From Burkholderia cenocepacia (GTDB lineage Bacteria > Pseudomonadota > Gammaproteobacteria > Burkholderiales > Burkholderiaceae): a DNA stretch of 64,000 nucleotides. Shown in pieces: positions 42,263 to 52,655 of this stretch (within the stretch, counting starts at the first letter, position 1; each line of letters starts with the position of its first letter). The stretch is from assembly GCF_014211915.1 (NCBI RefSeq), contig NZ_CP060040.1, forward strand, positions 2,108,001 through 2,172,000. Reading direction: 5' to 3'. The notes beneath the pieces were generated by a model, which searched no databases, was not told where the DNA came from, and worked only from the letters and a program-made list of their open reading frames with translations. A program made the translations under genes and the position numbers.

Positions 42263-42778
42263 ATGACGCCATTGCGCCCACCGCCGCTGTCGCTGCTCGA
42301 CCGGTATCGCGGACGGGAACCGCGGACGCTGTACTCGACGACGGTGACCGTCACGGGCGGCGCGGCCGATCACGGCCGCGCATCGGGCGTCGCACGTTCC
42401 GACGACGGGAGCCTCGATGTCGAGCTGCGCCTGCCGTCCGCGCTCGGCGGCCCCGGCGACGGCCCGAACCCGGAGCAACTGTTCGCCGCGAGCTATGCGG
42501 CGTGCTTTCACGGCGCGCTGAGCCTGCTGGCTGCGCGGGCGGGCGTGTCGATCGCCGGCGCATCGGTGTCCGCATCGATCGACTTCTGCCGCGATCCGGT
42601 GGACGGATTGTTCATGCTGAACGCGAACATTCGCGTGCGGCTGCCGGGCATCGAACGCGCGGTGGCGGAAGAGCTGGTCCGCAATACGGAGCGTTTCAGT
42701 CCGTATACGAAGATGGCGCACGAGGGGATCAGCCACGTCGTGGCGCTCGCGCCGGCGGACGATGCGCACGAACGCTAA
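42263..42778 (+). CDS. OsmC/Ohr-family protein with altered resolving cysteine
   Basis: 171 residues. The Ohr/OsmC fold is evident from LYSTTVTVTGG, NPEQLFAASYAACFHGAL with the peroxidatic Cys81 and LPGIERAVAEELVRN. In Ohr the resolving Cys sits in a VCPYSNA motif; here the sequence is RFSPYTK (144-150), with Ser146 in that place. Another Cys (Cys109) is nearby. It may reduce organic peroxides with a different resolving partner, or act in another thiol process. It starts 25 nt after the NmrA-like gene and is probably in one operon with it and the SDR. Confidence 0.88.
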   Translation: MTPLRPPPLSLLDRYRGREPRTLYSTTVTVTGGAADHGRASGVARSDDGSLDVELRLPSALGGPGDGPNPEQLFAASYAACFHGALSLLAARAGVSIAGASVSASIDFCRDPVDGLFMLNANIRVRLPGIERAVAEELVRNTERFSPYTKMAHEGISHVVALAPADDAHER

Positions 42779-42817
42779 CGGCACGCACGCTCAACTCATC
42801 GTCTTTACGAGGAAGTC

Positions 42818-43570
42818 ATGCAGTCATTCGACAACAAGGTGGTCCTCATTACCGGCGGCGGTGCCGGCATCGGGCTGGCAGCGGCCGTCGCGTTCGCACG
42901 CGAAGGTGCGCGCGTCATCATCACGGGGCGCCGCGAAGATGCGCTGTCCGCCGCCGCGCGCAGCGCGCCGGGCATCGACTACGTGGTCGCGGATGCCGGC
43001 AATGCGGCCGACGCCGCGCGCACGATCGACGAAGCGGTCGCGCTGGCGGGGCGGCTCGACGTGCTGGTCAACAATGCGGGCGCCGGTGCAATCCTGCCGC
43101 TGGAGTCGGCTACCTTCGAAGCGATCAGCGCGATCTTTTCCGTCAATACGCTCGGACCGTCGATGCTCGCGACTGCCGCGCTGCCGCATCTGAAAGCGGC
43201 GCGCGGCAGCATCGTCAACGTGTCGAGCACGTTCGGACACAAGGCCGCCGCGCTGTTGTCGCACTATGCGGCGAGCAAGGCCGCACTCGAGCATCTGACG
43301 CGCTGCTGGGCGCTCGAGCTCGCATCGGCAGGCGTACGCGTGAACGCCGTCGCGGCGGGCCCGACGGAAACGGACTTCCTGTCGGAACGGATGAAGCTGT
43401 CGGAAACCGACATCGAAGCGATCAAGGCGCAGGAGCGCACGCGCATTCCGCTTGGCCGGCGCGGCGAGCCCGCGGACGTCGCAAACTGGATCGTGTCGCT
43501 CGCATCGCCGCAGGCGGCATGGATGACGGGGCAGGTAATCACGGTCGACGGCGGCCTCGACGCGACCTGA
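42818..43570 (+). CDS. SDR-family oxidoreductase
   Basis: 250 residues, classical short-chain dehydrogenase. NAD(P) motif TGGGAGIG (11-18), NNAG, catalytic Ser in NVSSTFG, YAASK, and the C-terminal ITVDGG. It starts 39 nt after the OsmC-like gene with a GAGGAAGTC ribosome site. It is likely part of the stress-linked cluster behind the LysR gene. The substrate is not predictable. Confidence 0.92.
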   Translation: MQSFDNKVVLITGGGAGIGLAAAVAFAREGARVIITGRREDALSAAARSAPGIDYVVADAGNAADAARTIDEAVALAGRLDVLVNNAGAGAILPLESATFEAISAIFSVNTLGPSMLATAALPHLKAARGSIVNVSSTFGHKAAALLSHYAASKAALEHLTRCWALELASAGVRVNAVAAGPTETDFLSERMKLSETDIEAIKAQERTRIPLGRRGEPADVANWIVSLASPQAAWMTGQVITVDGGLDAT

Positions 43571-43624
43571 CCGTCGCGAGGACGCGCGTCGCCCGTCACG
43601 ACGTACGACGCGCGAGGTGGCGGA

Positions 43625-44053
43625 TCAGTGCTTTTCGTCGACCTTCTTCGGCTTCGGCGGCGACGGCACCTTCGCGTACTGGAACGCCGGCGTGGCCTTC
43701 AGCGCTTCCTTGGTCGCACCCGGCAGATAGATGTTGCCGTTGCGCACGTCGAGCGACGCGATCGGCACCGCGACGTCGTGCGCGGCCACGCCGAGGAAAC
43801 CGCCGGCCGACACGATCGCGGCGGACACCGAGCCGTCCGGCGCGACGATCAGGTCGCGCACCTTGCCGACTTTCTGGTTCTCGTCGTTGTACACGGTCTT
43901 GCCGAGCACGCTCTTCTTCACGCTCCAGCCTTCGAGCAGCGCCTGCGATTGCTCGACGGTCACGCTGATCGGCTGAGCGCCCGCGATCTGCGCGTGCGCG
44001 CTGACGCTCGAGGCGAGGACGGTTGCTGCGATGAGGGTCTTGTAGAACTTCAT
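43625..44053 (-). CDS. Secreted PRC-barrel domain protein
   Basis: 142 residues with a signal peptide (MKFYKTLIAATVLASSVSAHA). One PRC-barrel repeat: SVLGKTVYNDENQKVGKVRDL and SAAIVSAGGFLGVAAHDVAVP. The C-terminus is Lys/Pro-rich. Bacterial secreted PRC-barrel proteins are common stress-associated envelope proteins of unknown action. It converges on the SDR gene. Confidence 0.88.
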   Translation of the reverse strand: MKFYKTLIAATVLASSVSAHAQIAGAQPISVTVEQSQALLEGWSVKKSVLGKTVYNDENQKVGKVRDLIVAPDGSVSAAIVSAGGFLGVAAHDVAVPIASLDVRNGNIYLPGATKEALKATPAFQYAKVPSPPKPKKVDEKH

Positions 44054-44445
44054 ATGTGTTGCACTCCGGTTCGGTTGTTGTGGATTCCGGGACGAAGCGG
44101 CGGGACGCGACGGCCGATCGGTGAACGCCCCGCGGATGGCCGCGCTTCGTCGGTCGCGTGGCGGCCGGCCGCGCCGCCATGACATGTGTGCGTGGCGGAC
44201 CGGCATGGCCGGGCCGCAGCGTGCAACACGTCCTTCATGGTAGCGGCATTCGCCGGATCGTGCGTTCAGGGTGCAATGGGGCTGGCGGCGCGAGCAGGAT
44301 CAGGATCAATGATCGTGCAGACAGATGGAGCGCGCGGCGCGGGAAAATGGCGCCGCGGCGTGTCGATCAGGACAACCCCATAGATGGGCACCCGAACTTC
44401 GTGGCGCATCGAACGACGCGGCGGCCGCCGCGCCGCCACGCGGCA
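44054..44445. other. Intergenic region upstream of the PRC-barrel gene
   Basis: 392 nt. No supported gene, terminator or known regulatory motif is seen. Confidence 0.45.
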
Positions 44446-45576
<1,131 letters not shown>

Positions 45577-45701
45577 GGTGATTCTCCGGGGGACGTCTGT
45601 CTGTAATGATGGGCAGGCTCGATTATGGCACCCGGAGAAGGTGGCGGCGGGGAATGCGTGCGGTGGCGGCCGCAGTCACGCGGCCGACGTCGAAACGACG
45701 C

Positions 45702-45729
45702 AAAAAAGGCGACCCGCAAAGGGGTCGCC
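45702..45729 (-). terminator. Terminator after the secretory lipase
   Basis: GGCGACCC/GGGTCGCC stem; on the minus strand it is followed by six U residues. Confidence 0.88.
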
Positions 45730-45757
45730 CGACCGTTTGCCGCATTGCGCGGCGTGA

Positions 45758-47080
45758 CTAGTGCCGCGTCTCGGGCGCGAGCGAATTGCTCGGCAGCAGC
45801 GACGTCAGCCAGCAATTGTTCGGCGCGGCCTTGCCGTTGAAGCGATCGTAGAGCCACGGCAGCATGCCGGCCACCCACGGCACGATCGCGCCCGCGTGTT
45901 CGAGCGGATACTCGGAGTACGTGACCGCCGTGCCGCTCGCGCAAAACTTCTGCGCCAGCGCGCGCACGTCGTATGCCAGCATCACGCCGTCGCCCACCTG
46001 GCTGCTGAAGGTGCCGTCCAGCGCGCCCGCAGTGCCCTGGCCGATGAACATCGGGATCGTCGGCGACGCGGCCAGCCCCGCATTCACCTTGTTCGCATAG
46101 GTGACGTACACCGGAATGCTGTTGATGTCGTTCGCGTATTGCGGCTTGAACAGCGTGCCCCAGCGCAGGCCCGTGTACTTCGGCAGGATGTACGCGAGCG
46201 ACTGGTTCTGGATGTCCTTGAACACGGCGACGCCCGTCTCGCTGAGGTACGGCGTCAGGTCGAAGTCGTAGCCGCGCGACAGCCCGGCCAGCGCGGCCGC
46301 GGCGACGCCGCCCCACACGATGCTGCCGTCGACATAACGCAGGTTGTGCGCGGGATCAACCAGCACACCGCCCTCCGCCGCGCCGACGAGCTGCCGGTTG
46401 ACGTCGGGCGCGTAGCTCGGCGCGAGTTGCGCGGCCCAGTTCGTCGCGATCGCGCCGCCGGAATAGCCGATCATCGCGACCTTGCTCGACGGACTCAGCC
46501 CGGTCGACGGCGTATTGAGCGCGGCGCGAATCGAATCGAGCGTCGTCATCCCGTATTCGGGGCCGGCCGCGAAATCGGCCGTCTGGCCCTCGGTATCGGG
46601 CACGATGATGTTGTAGCCGAGCAGCAGCAGCGTCGACAGCGGAATCGATTCCGCGCTGTACAGCAACGTGCCGACGTTGATGACCTTGGTCACGTCGCGA
46701 TCGCCGGCGATCACCTGCGACGGTTCGTCGTACGGGTTCAGCGAATCGTAGGCCGACTGGTACGAGATCGCGTGGCCGTTGCTGACCGGGCTGCGGATCA
46801 CGGAGGTCACGTTCACGACCGGCTGGTTCAGCGCGTTGCTGGTGCGATACAGCAATTGCTGCGCGGTCACCGCGGTCGGAATGCCGGCCACGTGATAGGT
46901 GACGTTACGCGTCTTGATCACGGTGCCCGGTGGAACGGATGCCAGCGGCGTCGTGCCGGTGTACGTGTAGAACGGATCGGAGACGGCTGGTGCCGCGGCG
47001 CCGGCCGGCGGTGCCGTGACGGCGAGCGCGGCCGACACCGCGGCCGCAGCCGCGGCAATCATGAAACGTCTGAAGGACAT
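45758..47080 (-). CDS. Secretory lipase (LIP family, alpha/beta hydrolase)
   Basis: 440 residues with a signal peptide rich in Ala (to about 29). The LIP-family fold begins DPFYTYTG...LASVPPGTVIKTRNVTYHV. The nucleophile elbow is GYSGG, followed by ATNWAAQLAPSYAPD. The late acid and His are probably in VAGMLPW and the EYPLEHAG segment. Family members hydrolyse triglycerides or esters outside the cell. No foldase gene is adjacent, which differs from the LipA/LipB system of Burkholderia. Confidence 0.88.
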   Translation of the reverse strand: MSFRRFMIAAAAAAVSAALAVTAPPAGAAAPAVSDPFYTYTGTTPLASVPPGTVIKTRNVTYHVAGIPTAVTAQQLLYRTSNALNQPVVNVTSVIRSPVSNGHAISYQSAYDSLNPYDEPSQVIAGDRDVTKVINVGTLLYSAESIPLSTLLLLGYNIIVPDTEGQTADFAAGPEYGMTTLDSIRAALNTPSTGLSPSSKVAMIGYSGGAIATNWAAQLAPSYAPDVNRQLVGAAEGGVLVDPAHNLRYVDGSIVWGGVAAAALAGLSRGYDFDLTPYLSETGVAVFKDIQNQSLAYILPKYTGLRWGTLFKPQYANDINSIPVYVTYANKVNAGLAASPTIPMFIGQGTAGALDGTFSSQVGDGVMLAYDVRALAQKFCASGTAVTYSEYPLEHAGAIVPWVAGMLPWLYDRFNGKAAPNNCWLTSLLPSNSLAPETRH

Positions 47081-47480
47081 GGGTGGCCCCTGGGATAACC
47101 TGCTTTCATCGAAGGAAATTCGGCGGTGTTGCAGACCATCTCGATTGCCGCTTCAACAGCGTTTCGGTGCCATCGACTGTCTCCTGTAAATGAATGATCC
47201 GGTTTGTTCCGATTCTGTAATTTAGTAGGACTGCAAATCTGATTCATTGAAGCACAACGGGAATGCGTTCGAGGCGCGTTTTCGCTTGTTTGAAGGTAAA
47301 CGTCTAAACCGGTTGCCACGCGAGGTCGGCGGCCCGGCCGTTCGGCCGAGTGTTCGCGTTGGAGGGAAGTCCCGTAGGATCACCGTTGTCCGGTACCGAA
47401 GCGGCCCGTCGTGCGACGCCGGTCGCTCCGCACACCGCTTGCCTGTGACCGATCGCTTCCTGCCCAACCGACACGCCACG
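47081..47480. other. Divergent intergenic region
   Basis: 400 nt between the lipase and the 184-residue gene. The section 47150-47310 is AT-richer, in keeping with promoters in both directions. No operator with clear symmetry was found. Confidence 0.45.
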
Positions 47481-48035
47481 ATGACCGTCTCCGAACTGCT
47501 CCGCGCCATCCGCCAACCCTATGTCGACCTGCTCGCGAAAGCGACCACGCAACCGGCCGTCGTCGTCGAGCCGGCCTACCGGCGGGCCGACGGCACGCTG
47601 GCCACCGAAGGCCCGCTCGCGCTGCCGTGCCGCGCCGACACGATCGCGACCGAAGGCGAGGCGGCCGGCCAGCCCGCGATGGTCGATTCGGCCACGCAGC
47701 TGGATTTCGAGCCGTTCGCCTTCGAACTCGAAACGGCGGCCGTGTCGATCCAGCCGTTCGTGTGGGACTGGGCGGCGGTCGAGGCCGACGGCCTCGACGA
47801 AAGCGCCGCGAACGACGCGTTCAAGACGTGGTTCCTCGCGTGGTTCGACGCGGACGACGAAAACACGCCAGCCGAAGACGGACTGCACGGCATCGTTCAC
47901 TACCTGTCGAAACCGGTTCGCACGGAGCAGGGCTGGCGCATCCATGCGGATCTCGGTTCCGCGCCGGAGACGGCCGTCGAGGATCTACTGTTCCGGCTCG
48001 TCGATGCGGGCGCGACGCGGATCAGTGTCGGTTGA
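47481..48035 (+). CDS. Conserved hypothetical protein, 184 residues
   Basis: Starts MTVSELLRAIRQPYVDLL. No signal peptide or membrane helix; strongly acidic. Features: FEPFAFELETAAVSIQPFVWDWAAVEA and DAFKTWFLAWFDADDENTPAEDGLHGIVHYLSKP, which look like one alpha/beta domain with many Trp and Phe. I do not recognise a characterised relative. Transcribed alone. Confidence 0.75.
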   Translation: MTVSELLRAIRQPYVDLLAKATTQPAVVVEPAYRRADGTLATEGPLALPCRADTIATEGEAAGQPAMVDSATQLDFEPFAFELETAAVSIQPFVWDWAAVEADGLDESAANDAFKTWFLAWFDADDENTPAEDGLHGIVHYLSKPVRTEQGWRIHADLGSAPETAVEDLLFRLVDAGATRISVG

Positions 48036-48193
48036 TATGTGTCTTCATCGCTCACGCACCGTCATGAAAACCATTCGGTTCTCGCCGTGATGCGCCGGTT
48101 GATCCGAAGCGCGTGCGTGGTACCTCGCCCCCGGCGTCGAGCAGAAGTGACGCGGCGGTGCGCGCGCACCGCCGTCATTGCATCAGGAAGCGA

Positions 48194-48904
48194 TCACGAC
48201 GCGTCGCCCGGCGCGTCGACGTCGATGCCGAGTTCGCTCGCCATCCGCTGAACCAGCGCATTCAGGCGCGCCACTTCGTCCGCGAGGCGCTTCTGTTCGG
48301 CCTTCAGCGCCTCGAATTCGGAAGGCGGCACCGAATCCGCGCCGCCGCCGGCATCCGCGCTCGCGAAATCGGCCATGTTCACTTCGCCGCACATCAGGTG
48401 CATCCAGCGGTTCTCGCGCGCACCCGGCGCACGCGGCAGCCGGACGACGAGCGGCTGCGTACGCGCCGCGAGTTCGTCGAGGAACGCCTCGACCGACGAG
48501 ATGTCCGCGAAGCCGTGCAGGCGTGCGCTGTTCAGGCGCAGCTCGGCGGCCGTCTGCGGGCCGCGCAGCAGCAGGATCGTCAGCAGCGCGATCGCCTGGC
48601 TCGGGATGCCGAGCACGCGGTTCATGTTGTGCTCGAAACGCGGCACGCGGCTGCTGCTGCCCTCCATCACGAGGCTCAGGTGCTTCAGCCCGTCGAGCGC
48701 GGTCGTCACTTCGTCCTCGCTGACGTTCATCACCGGCGCGCGCGCGGTTTTCTGGTTGCAACCCGCGGTCAGCGCGTTCAGCGACAGCGGGTAGGTATCC
48801 GGCACCGTGTGTTGTTTCTCGACGAGCACGCCGAGAATGCGGGCCTCGAGAGGCGTGAGTTCGCGAAGGGCGCGGGGCGTGGGCGTATCCGGCGTGGTGT
48901 TCAT
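48194..48904 (-). CDS. yceH: YceH-family protein (UPF0502, DUF480)
   Basis: 236 residues from the ATG at 48904. Typical start LTPLEARILGVLVEKQHTVPDTYPLSLNALTAGCNQKTAR, given here only in part as LTPLEARILGVLVEK, then two winged-helix-like domains and a C-terminal coiled coil. The function is unknown. It has its own promoter region. Confidence 0.92.
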   Translation of the reverse strand: MNTTPDTPTPRALRELTPLEARILGVLVEKQHTVPDTYPLSLNALTAGCNQKTARAPVMNVSEDEVTTALDGLKHLSLVMEGSSSRVPRFEHNMNRVLGIPSQAIALLTILLLRGPQTAAELRLNSARLHGFADISSVEAFLDELAARTQPLVVRLPRAPGARENRWMHLMCGEVNMADFASADAGGGADSVPPSEFEALKAEQKRLADEVARLNALVQRMASELGIDVDAPGDAS

Positions 48905-49311
48905 GAGTGGCGTCGCAGCGTGCAGCAGGTGAAGGGAAACGATCGCGGCCCGTACGGCATCGCGCACGGGCGAGCCATATGATAGCTCGCGACACGCGGC
49001 CCGGCGCCGCTCATCGCACCAGCGCGCGCACGTGCCGCAACAGGCTTTCGTCCGACGTAGCGGCGCGCCGATCGCACGTGAGGCAACGCGACGATGCATG
49101 CGCGCAGCACCGCGGATTCGGCCTTCACGCACGCCCCGCGGCGTTTGCGCGATGCACATGCCGGCGCTACGATGTACCCTTATCCCGATATCAACGGCGC
49201 CGCGCGATCGTCTTCTCACGCCGATACCACGCATCACCCGCGTTGAATGCGCTGCCGCCGTGCCTGCGCGCCGCTCGTCAAACCCGTTCACCCCCTCACC
49301 CGTTCACCACC
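48905..49311. other. Divergent intergenic region
   Basis: 407 nt between yceH and an SDR gene; GC-rich with no supported gene or clear motif. Confidence 0.4.
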
Positions 49312-50073
49312 ATGACTGCATCTTCTTCCGCACCCGTGCGCGCCATCGTCACCGGACACACCCGCGGCGTCGGCGCGGCGCTCGCCGAACAACTGCTGCA
49401 GGAAGGCATCGCCGTGCTCGGCGTGTCGCGCAGCCGTCATCCGTCGCTCGCGTCACAGGCCGGCGAGCGCTTTACCGAGGTCGAACTCGATCTGTCGGAC
49501 TCGAAGACCATTGCGAGCTGGCTGGCCGGCGACACGCTGCGCCGCTTCGTCGACGGCGCGTCGCTCGTGCTGCTGTTCAACAACGCGGGCATCGTCGACC
49601 CGATCGGCCCGCTCGCCGCGCAGGACCCGGCGATCGTTGCCCTCGCGGTCGGCCTGAACGTCGCCGCGCCGCTGATGCTGTCGGCCGCGCTCGCGCAAGC
49701 CGCCTCGGCCGCGACCGAATGCCGGATCGTGCACCTGTCGAGCGGCGCGGCCCGCAACGCGTATGCCGGCTGGAGCGTCTACTGCGCGACCAAGGCCGCG
49801 CTCGATCATCATGCACGCGCCGTCGCGCTCGACGCGAACGGCGCGCTGCGGATCTGCAGCGTCGCACCGGGCGTCGTCGATACCGGCATGCAGGCCACGA
49901 TCCGCGCGACCGGCGAAGACAACTTCCCGATGCGCGAGAAATTCGACCAGTTGAAGTCGAGCGGCGCGCTCGCCACGCCCGAGGCGACCGCCCGGCAACT
50001 GATCGGCTATGCGCTGAGCGATGCATTCGGTACCGAGCCGACGGCCGACGTGCGCAACCTGCCGACGAAGTAA
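49312..50073 (+). CDS. SDR-family oxidoreductase (YueD/sepiapterin-reductase-like)
   Basis: 253 residues from the ATG at 49312. NADP motif TGHTRGVGAAL, FNNAG, Ser in IVHLSSGAARN, YCATK catalytic motif. The C-terminus (AEATARQLIGYALSD-like) resembles the benzil reductase/sepiapterin reductase group. It converges with the MOSC gene 17 nt away. Substrate unknown. Confidence 0.88.
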   Translation: MTASSSAPVRAIVTGHTRGVGAALAEQLLQEGIAVLGVSRSRHPSLASQAGERFTEVELDLSDSKTIASWLAGDTLRRFVDGASLVLLFNNAGIVDPIGPLAAQDPAIVALAVGLNVAAPLMLSAALAQAASAATECRIVHLSSGAARNAYAGWSVYCATKAALDHHARAVALDANGALRICSVAPGVVDTGMQATIRATGEDNFPMREKFDQLKSSGALATPEATARQLIGYALSDAFGTEPTADVRNLPTK

Positions 50074-50090
50074 GCACCGGACGCGGCCCG

Positions 50091-50795
50091 TCATCCTTCG
50101 AGCCGCTTCGTCCAGTCTTCGACCTGCCGCTCGGTCCGGCGCTTTTCGAGCATCTTGCGCCAGCCGGGCGGTAGCAGCGGCACGTCGCACAGCGCATCCA
50201 GCGCGGCCATGTCGAGCGTGCGTCGATACAGCACGTCGAGCACCGTCGACAGCGGCCATTCCGGGTAGCGGCGCGCATGCAGCGCCAGCACATCGCCCGC
50301 CGCCACCCAGCCTTCCTGCAGCACGCGGTAGTACCAGCCGGTCCGGCCGCTGTGCTGCACGAGCGCCGCCATCCGCGAATGGTCGAAGCGTGCGTTGAGC
50401 TTCCAGCACGGCTGCCGCGACTGCGACACCTGGAGCACCGCGCCGCCCAGCGTGAACACGTCGCCGAGACACACGTCGCGCTCGGTGATGCCGCGCGTCG
50501 ACAGGTTCTCGCCGAATGCACCCGGCCGGGCGAGCACGTCGCGCGCGCCGATCTGCCCGGCCCACCACGGATAGTGATCGTACGCATAGTGGTGAACGGC
50601 CTTGTCGGGGCCGCCGTGATGCCGCGCATCGGCCTGCTCGTCGCCGGCAAAGCCGAGCGCGCCCAGCCACAGGCGTGCATCCACCGGCTGCTTGTCGATC
50701 GCGCTCGCGTGCGGCGTGCCGGCAAGCGGCCGGCTCACGCCGATCCGCACCGCGCCGATGGCGACCGCGATCGCCGGCCGTGCGTCGGCGCTCAT
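50091..50795 (-). CDS. yiiM: MOSC-domain protein (YiiM type)
   Basis: 234 residues. The MOSC motifs are DARLWLGALGFAGDEQADARHHGGPDKAVHHYAYDHY (here only noted as GDEQADARHHGGPDKAVHHY), FGENLSTRG, and QPCWKLNARF with the conserved Cys for molybdenum cofactor. C-terminal three-helix extension. E. coli YiiM reduces N-hydroxylated bases with Moco. The start overlaps the end of the DHDPS-like gene (ATGA), an unusual pairing that suggests co-expression. Confidence 0.88.
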   Translation of the reverse strand: MSADARPAIAVAIGAVRIGVSRPLAGTPHASAIDKQPVDARLWLGALGFAGDEQADARHHGGPDKAVHHYAYDHYPWWAGQIGARDVLARPGAFGENLSTRGITERDVCLGDVFTLGGAVLQVSQSRQPCWKLNARFDHSRMAALVQHSGRTGWYYRVLQEGWVAAGDVLALHARRYPEWPLSTVLDVLYRRTLDMAALDALCDVPLLPPGWRKMLEKRRTERQVEDWTKRLEG

Positions 50796-51688
50796 GCCGC
50801 CACACCGTCCGGCAGCGCCGCGAGCAGGCGTTCTAGTTCGCGCATGCGTGCGTCGCCAAGCGGCAGCAGCGGCCGCCGCGGTTCGCCGGCGTCGAAACCG
50901 CGCAGCCTCAGCCCGGCCTTCACGGTCACCGGCAACCCGCCGTTGACGATGAACTGCAGCAACGGCAACTGCGCGTGAAAGACCGATCGGGCGCGGGCGA
51001 GGTCGCCCGTGCGCATCGCGTCGAACAACGCGAGCGGCAACGCGGCATTCAGGTTCGGCGCGGCCGTGCACCATCCGGCCGCGCCGGCGGCCAGTGCGGC
51101 GAGCGCCATCGGATTGCTGCCGTTGTAGAACGGGATCGCGCCGTCGCTCAATTGCGCGAGCCGGTGCATCCGGCCAATGTCGCCGGTGCTTTCCTTCACC
51201 ATCGTCACGTTGCCGACCGTCCGGCAGATCGTCGCGATCAGCTCGGGCGACATGTCGACGCCGCTCGTCGCAGGGTTGTTGTACAGCATGATCGGGATGC
51301 CGATCGCGTCACCGATCGCGCGATAGTGCGCGACGATCTCGTCGTTGCCGAGCTTCCAGTACGACACCGGCAGCACCATCACCGCATCGGCGCCGGCCTG
51401 CTCGGCAAAGCGGGCGCGGCGCACCGCGCCCGCCGTGGTGAGATCGGAGATTCCAACGACGGTCGGCACGCGCCGGCGCACCGCGCGAATCGACGCGGTA
51501 GCGACGGCCTCCCATTCGGCGTCGGACAGGTACGCGCTTTCGCCGGTACTGCCCAGCGGCGCGATCGCGTGAACGCCGTCGGCGATCAGGCGATCGATCA
51601 GCGCATCGAGCGCTGTCAGGTCGACGCCGCCGTCGACGGAGAACGGCGTGACCGGGTAGGCAATGATGCCTTTCAACAGGATGGACAC
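50792..51688 (-). CDS. Dihydrodipicolinate-synthase-family aldolase/lyase
   Basis: 298 residues, usual length for the NanA/DapA superfamily. GSTGE (46-50), the conserved Tyr in LYNNPATSG (Tyr136) and Schiff-base Lys in VKEST (Lys165) are present, so it is probably active. The residues after these differ from DapA itself. With a class II aldolase 50 nt upstream and a MOSC gene overlapping downstream, a role in a catabolic pathway is more likely than lysine synthesis. Confidence 0.92.
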   Translation of the reverse strand: MSILLKGIIAYPVTPFSVDGGVDLTALDALIDRLIADGVHAIAPLGSTGESAYLSDAEWEAVATASIRAVRRRVPTVVGISDLTTAGAVRRARFAEQAGADAVMVLPVSYWKLGNDEIVAHYRAIGDAIGIPIMLYNNPATSGVDMSPELIATICRTVGNVTMVKESTGDIGRMHRLAQLSDGAIPFYNGSNPMALAALAAGAAGWCTAAPNLNAALPLALFDAMRTGDLARARSVFHAQLPLLQFIVNGGLPVTVKAGLRLRGFDAGEPRRPLLPLGDARMRELERLLAALPDGVAA

Positions 51689-51738
51689 GATTGGTATTCC
51701 TCAATGATTGACTAAAAAGATCGAAACGGCGCATTCGC

Positions 51739-52521
51739 TTACGCGACGCAATCCTGATGCGTACGCAATGCGCGGCGCGCGTAGTAGTCGAACGTCACCG
51801 CATCGCGCTTCGGCTTCGAGATCCAGTCGTGCGCTTCACGCGCCAGCGCGGGCGGCACCGGTTTGATCTCGCCGGCCGACATCGCGAGCAGCTGAAGCTT
51901 CGCGGCGCGTTCGATCAGCAGCGCGAGAATGCACGCCTCCTCGATCGTCTTGCCGACCACGAGCTGCCCGTGATGCGACAGCAGAATCGCGCGCTTGCTG
52001 CCGAGCGCCTTCGAGATGATCTCGCCCTCCTCGTTGCCGACCGGCACGCCCGGCCAGTCCTTCAGGAACGCACAATCGTCGTACAGCGGACAGGTATCCA
52101 TATGCGACACGACGAGCGGCTGTTCGAGCATCGACAGCGCCGCGACATGCGCGGGATGCGTATGGATGATGCAGTTCACGTCCGGGCGCTCGCGATAAAT
52201 CCACGTATGGAACCGGTTGGCCGGGTTCGGAATGCCTTCGCCGTCGACGACGTCGAGATCCTCGTTGACGCGCAGCAGGTTCGCGGCCGAGATCTCGTCG
52301 AAGCCGAGCCCGAGCCGCTGCGTGTAGTACGTGCCGGCCGCGTCCGCGCGGCAGGTGATCTGCCCGGCCAGGCCCGAGTCGTGGCCGGCGTCGAACAAAA
52401 TCCGGCAGGTCAGCGCAAGCTTTTGCCGCGCGGACCAGCCGCTGTCGCCCACCGCGTTTTCCAGACGCCGCTCCGCCAGCGCGACCAGCGCTTCCTTCGT
52501 CAAATTCAGCGTTTCCGCCAT
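51739..52521 (-). CDS. Class II aldolase/adducin-family protein
   Basis: 260 residues. Zinc site pattern: IIHTHPAHVAAL with His-x-His and LLSHHGQLVVGK. The GLAGQITCR motif near residue 50 is the conserved sugar- or acid-binding region. It is first of the unit aldolase, DHDPS-like, MOSC. Regulation is probably by the divergent XRE-cupin gene, whose promoter region carries a clear palindrome. Confidence 0.9.
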   Translation of the reverse strand: MAETLNLTKEALVALAERRLENAVGDSGWSARQKLALTCRILFDAGHDSGLAGQITCRADAAGTYYTQRLGLGFDEISAANLLRVNEDLDVVDGEGIPNPANRFHTWIYRERPDVNCIIHTHPAHVAALSMLEQPLVVSHMDTCPLYDDCAFLKDWPGVPVGNEEGEIISKALGSKRAILLSHHGQLVVGKTIEEACILALLIERAAKLQLLAMSAGEIKPVPPALAREAHDWISKPKRDAVTFDYYARRALRTHQDCVA

Positions 52522-52600
52522 GTTCGCCTCCTGAATGAACCGGGTCTGCCGCGCCGTCCGCGGCCGTTTACCCGATCACAAATGACACACGATACACCGA

Positions 52601-52617
52601 ATGACACTTTGTGTCAT
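52601..52617. promoter_or_regulatory. Operator palindrome ATGACAC-TTT-GTGTCAT
   Basis: Perfect 7-bp inverted repeat with a 3-bp centre. A further half site ATGACAC is at 52582-52588. It overlaps the -35/-10 region of the XRE-cupin gene (candidate -10 TACAAT at 52622-52627) and faces the class II aldolase promoter. Confidence 0.7.
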
Positions 52618-52655
52618 GCGTTACAATCGGTTTTTCGAAGGACACCTGGCGCCCC

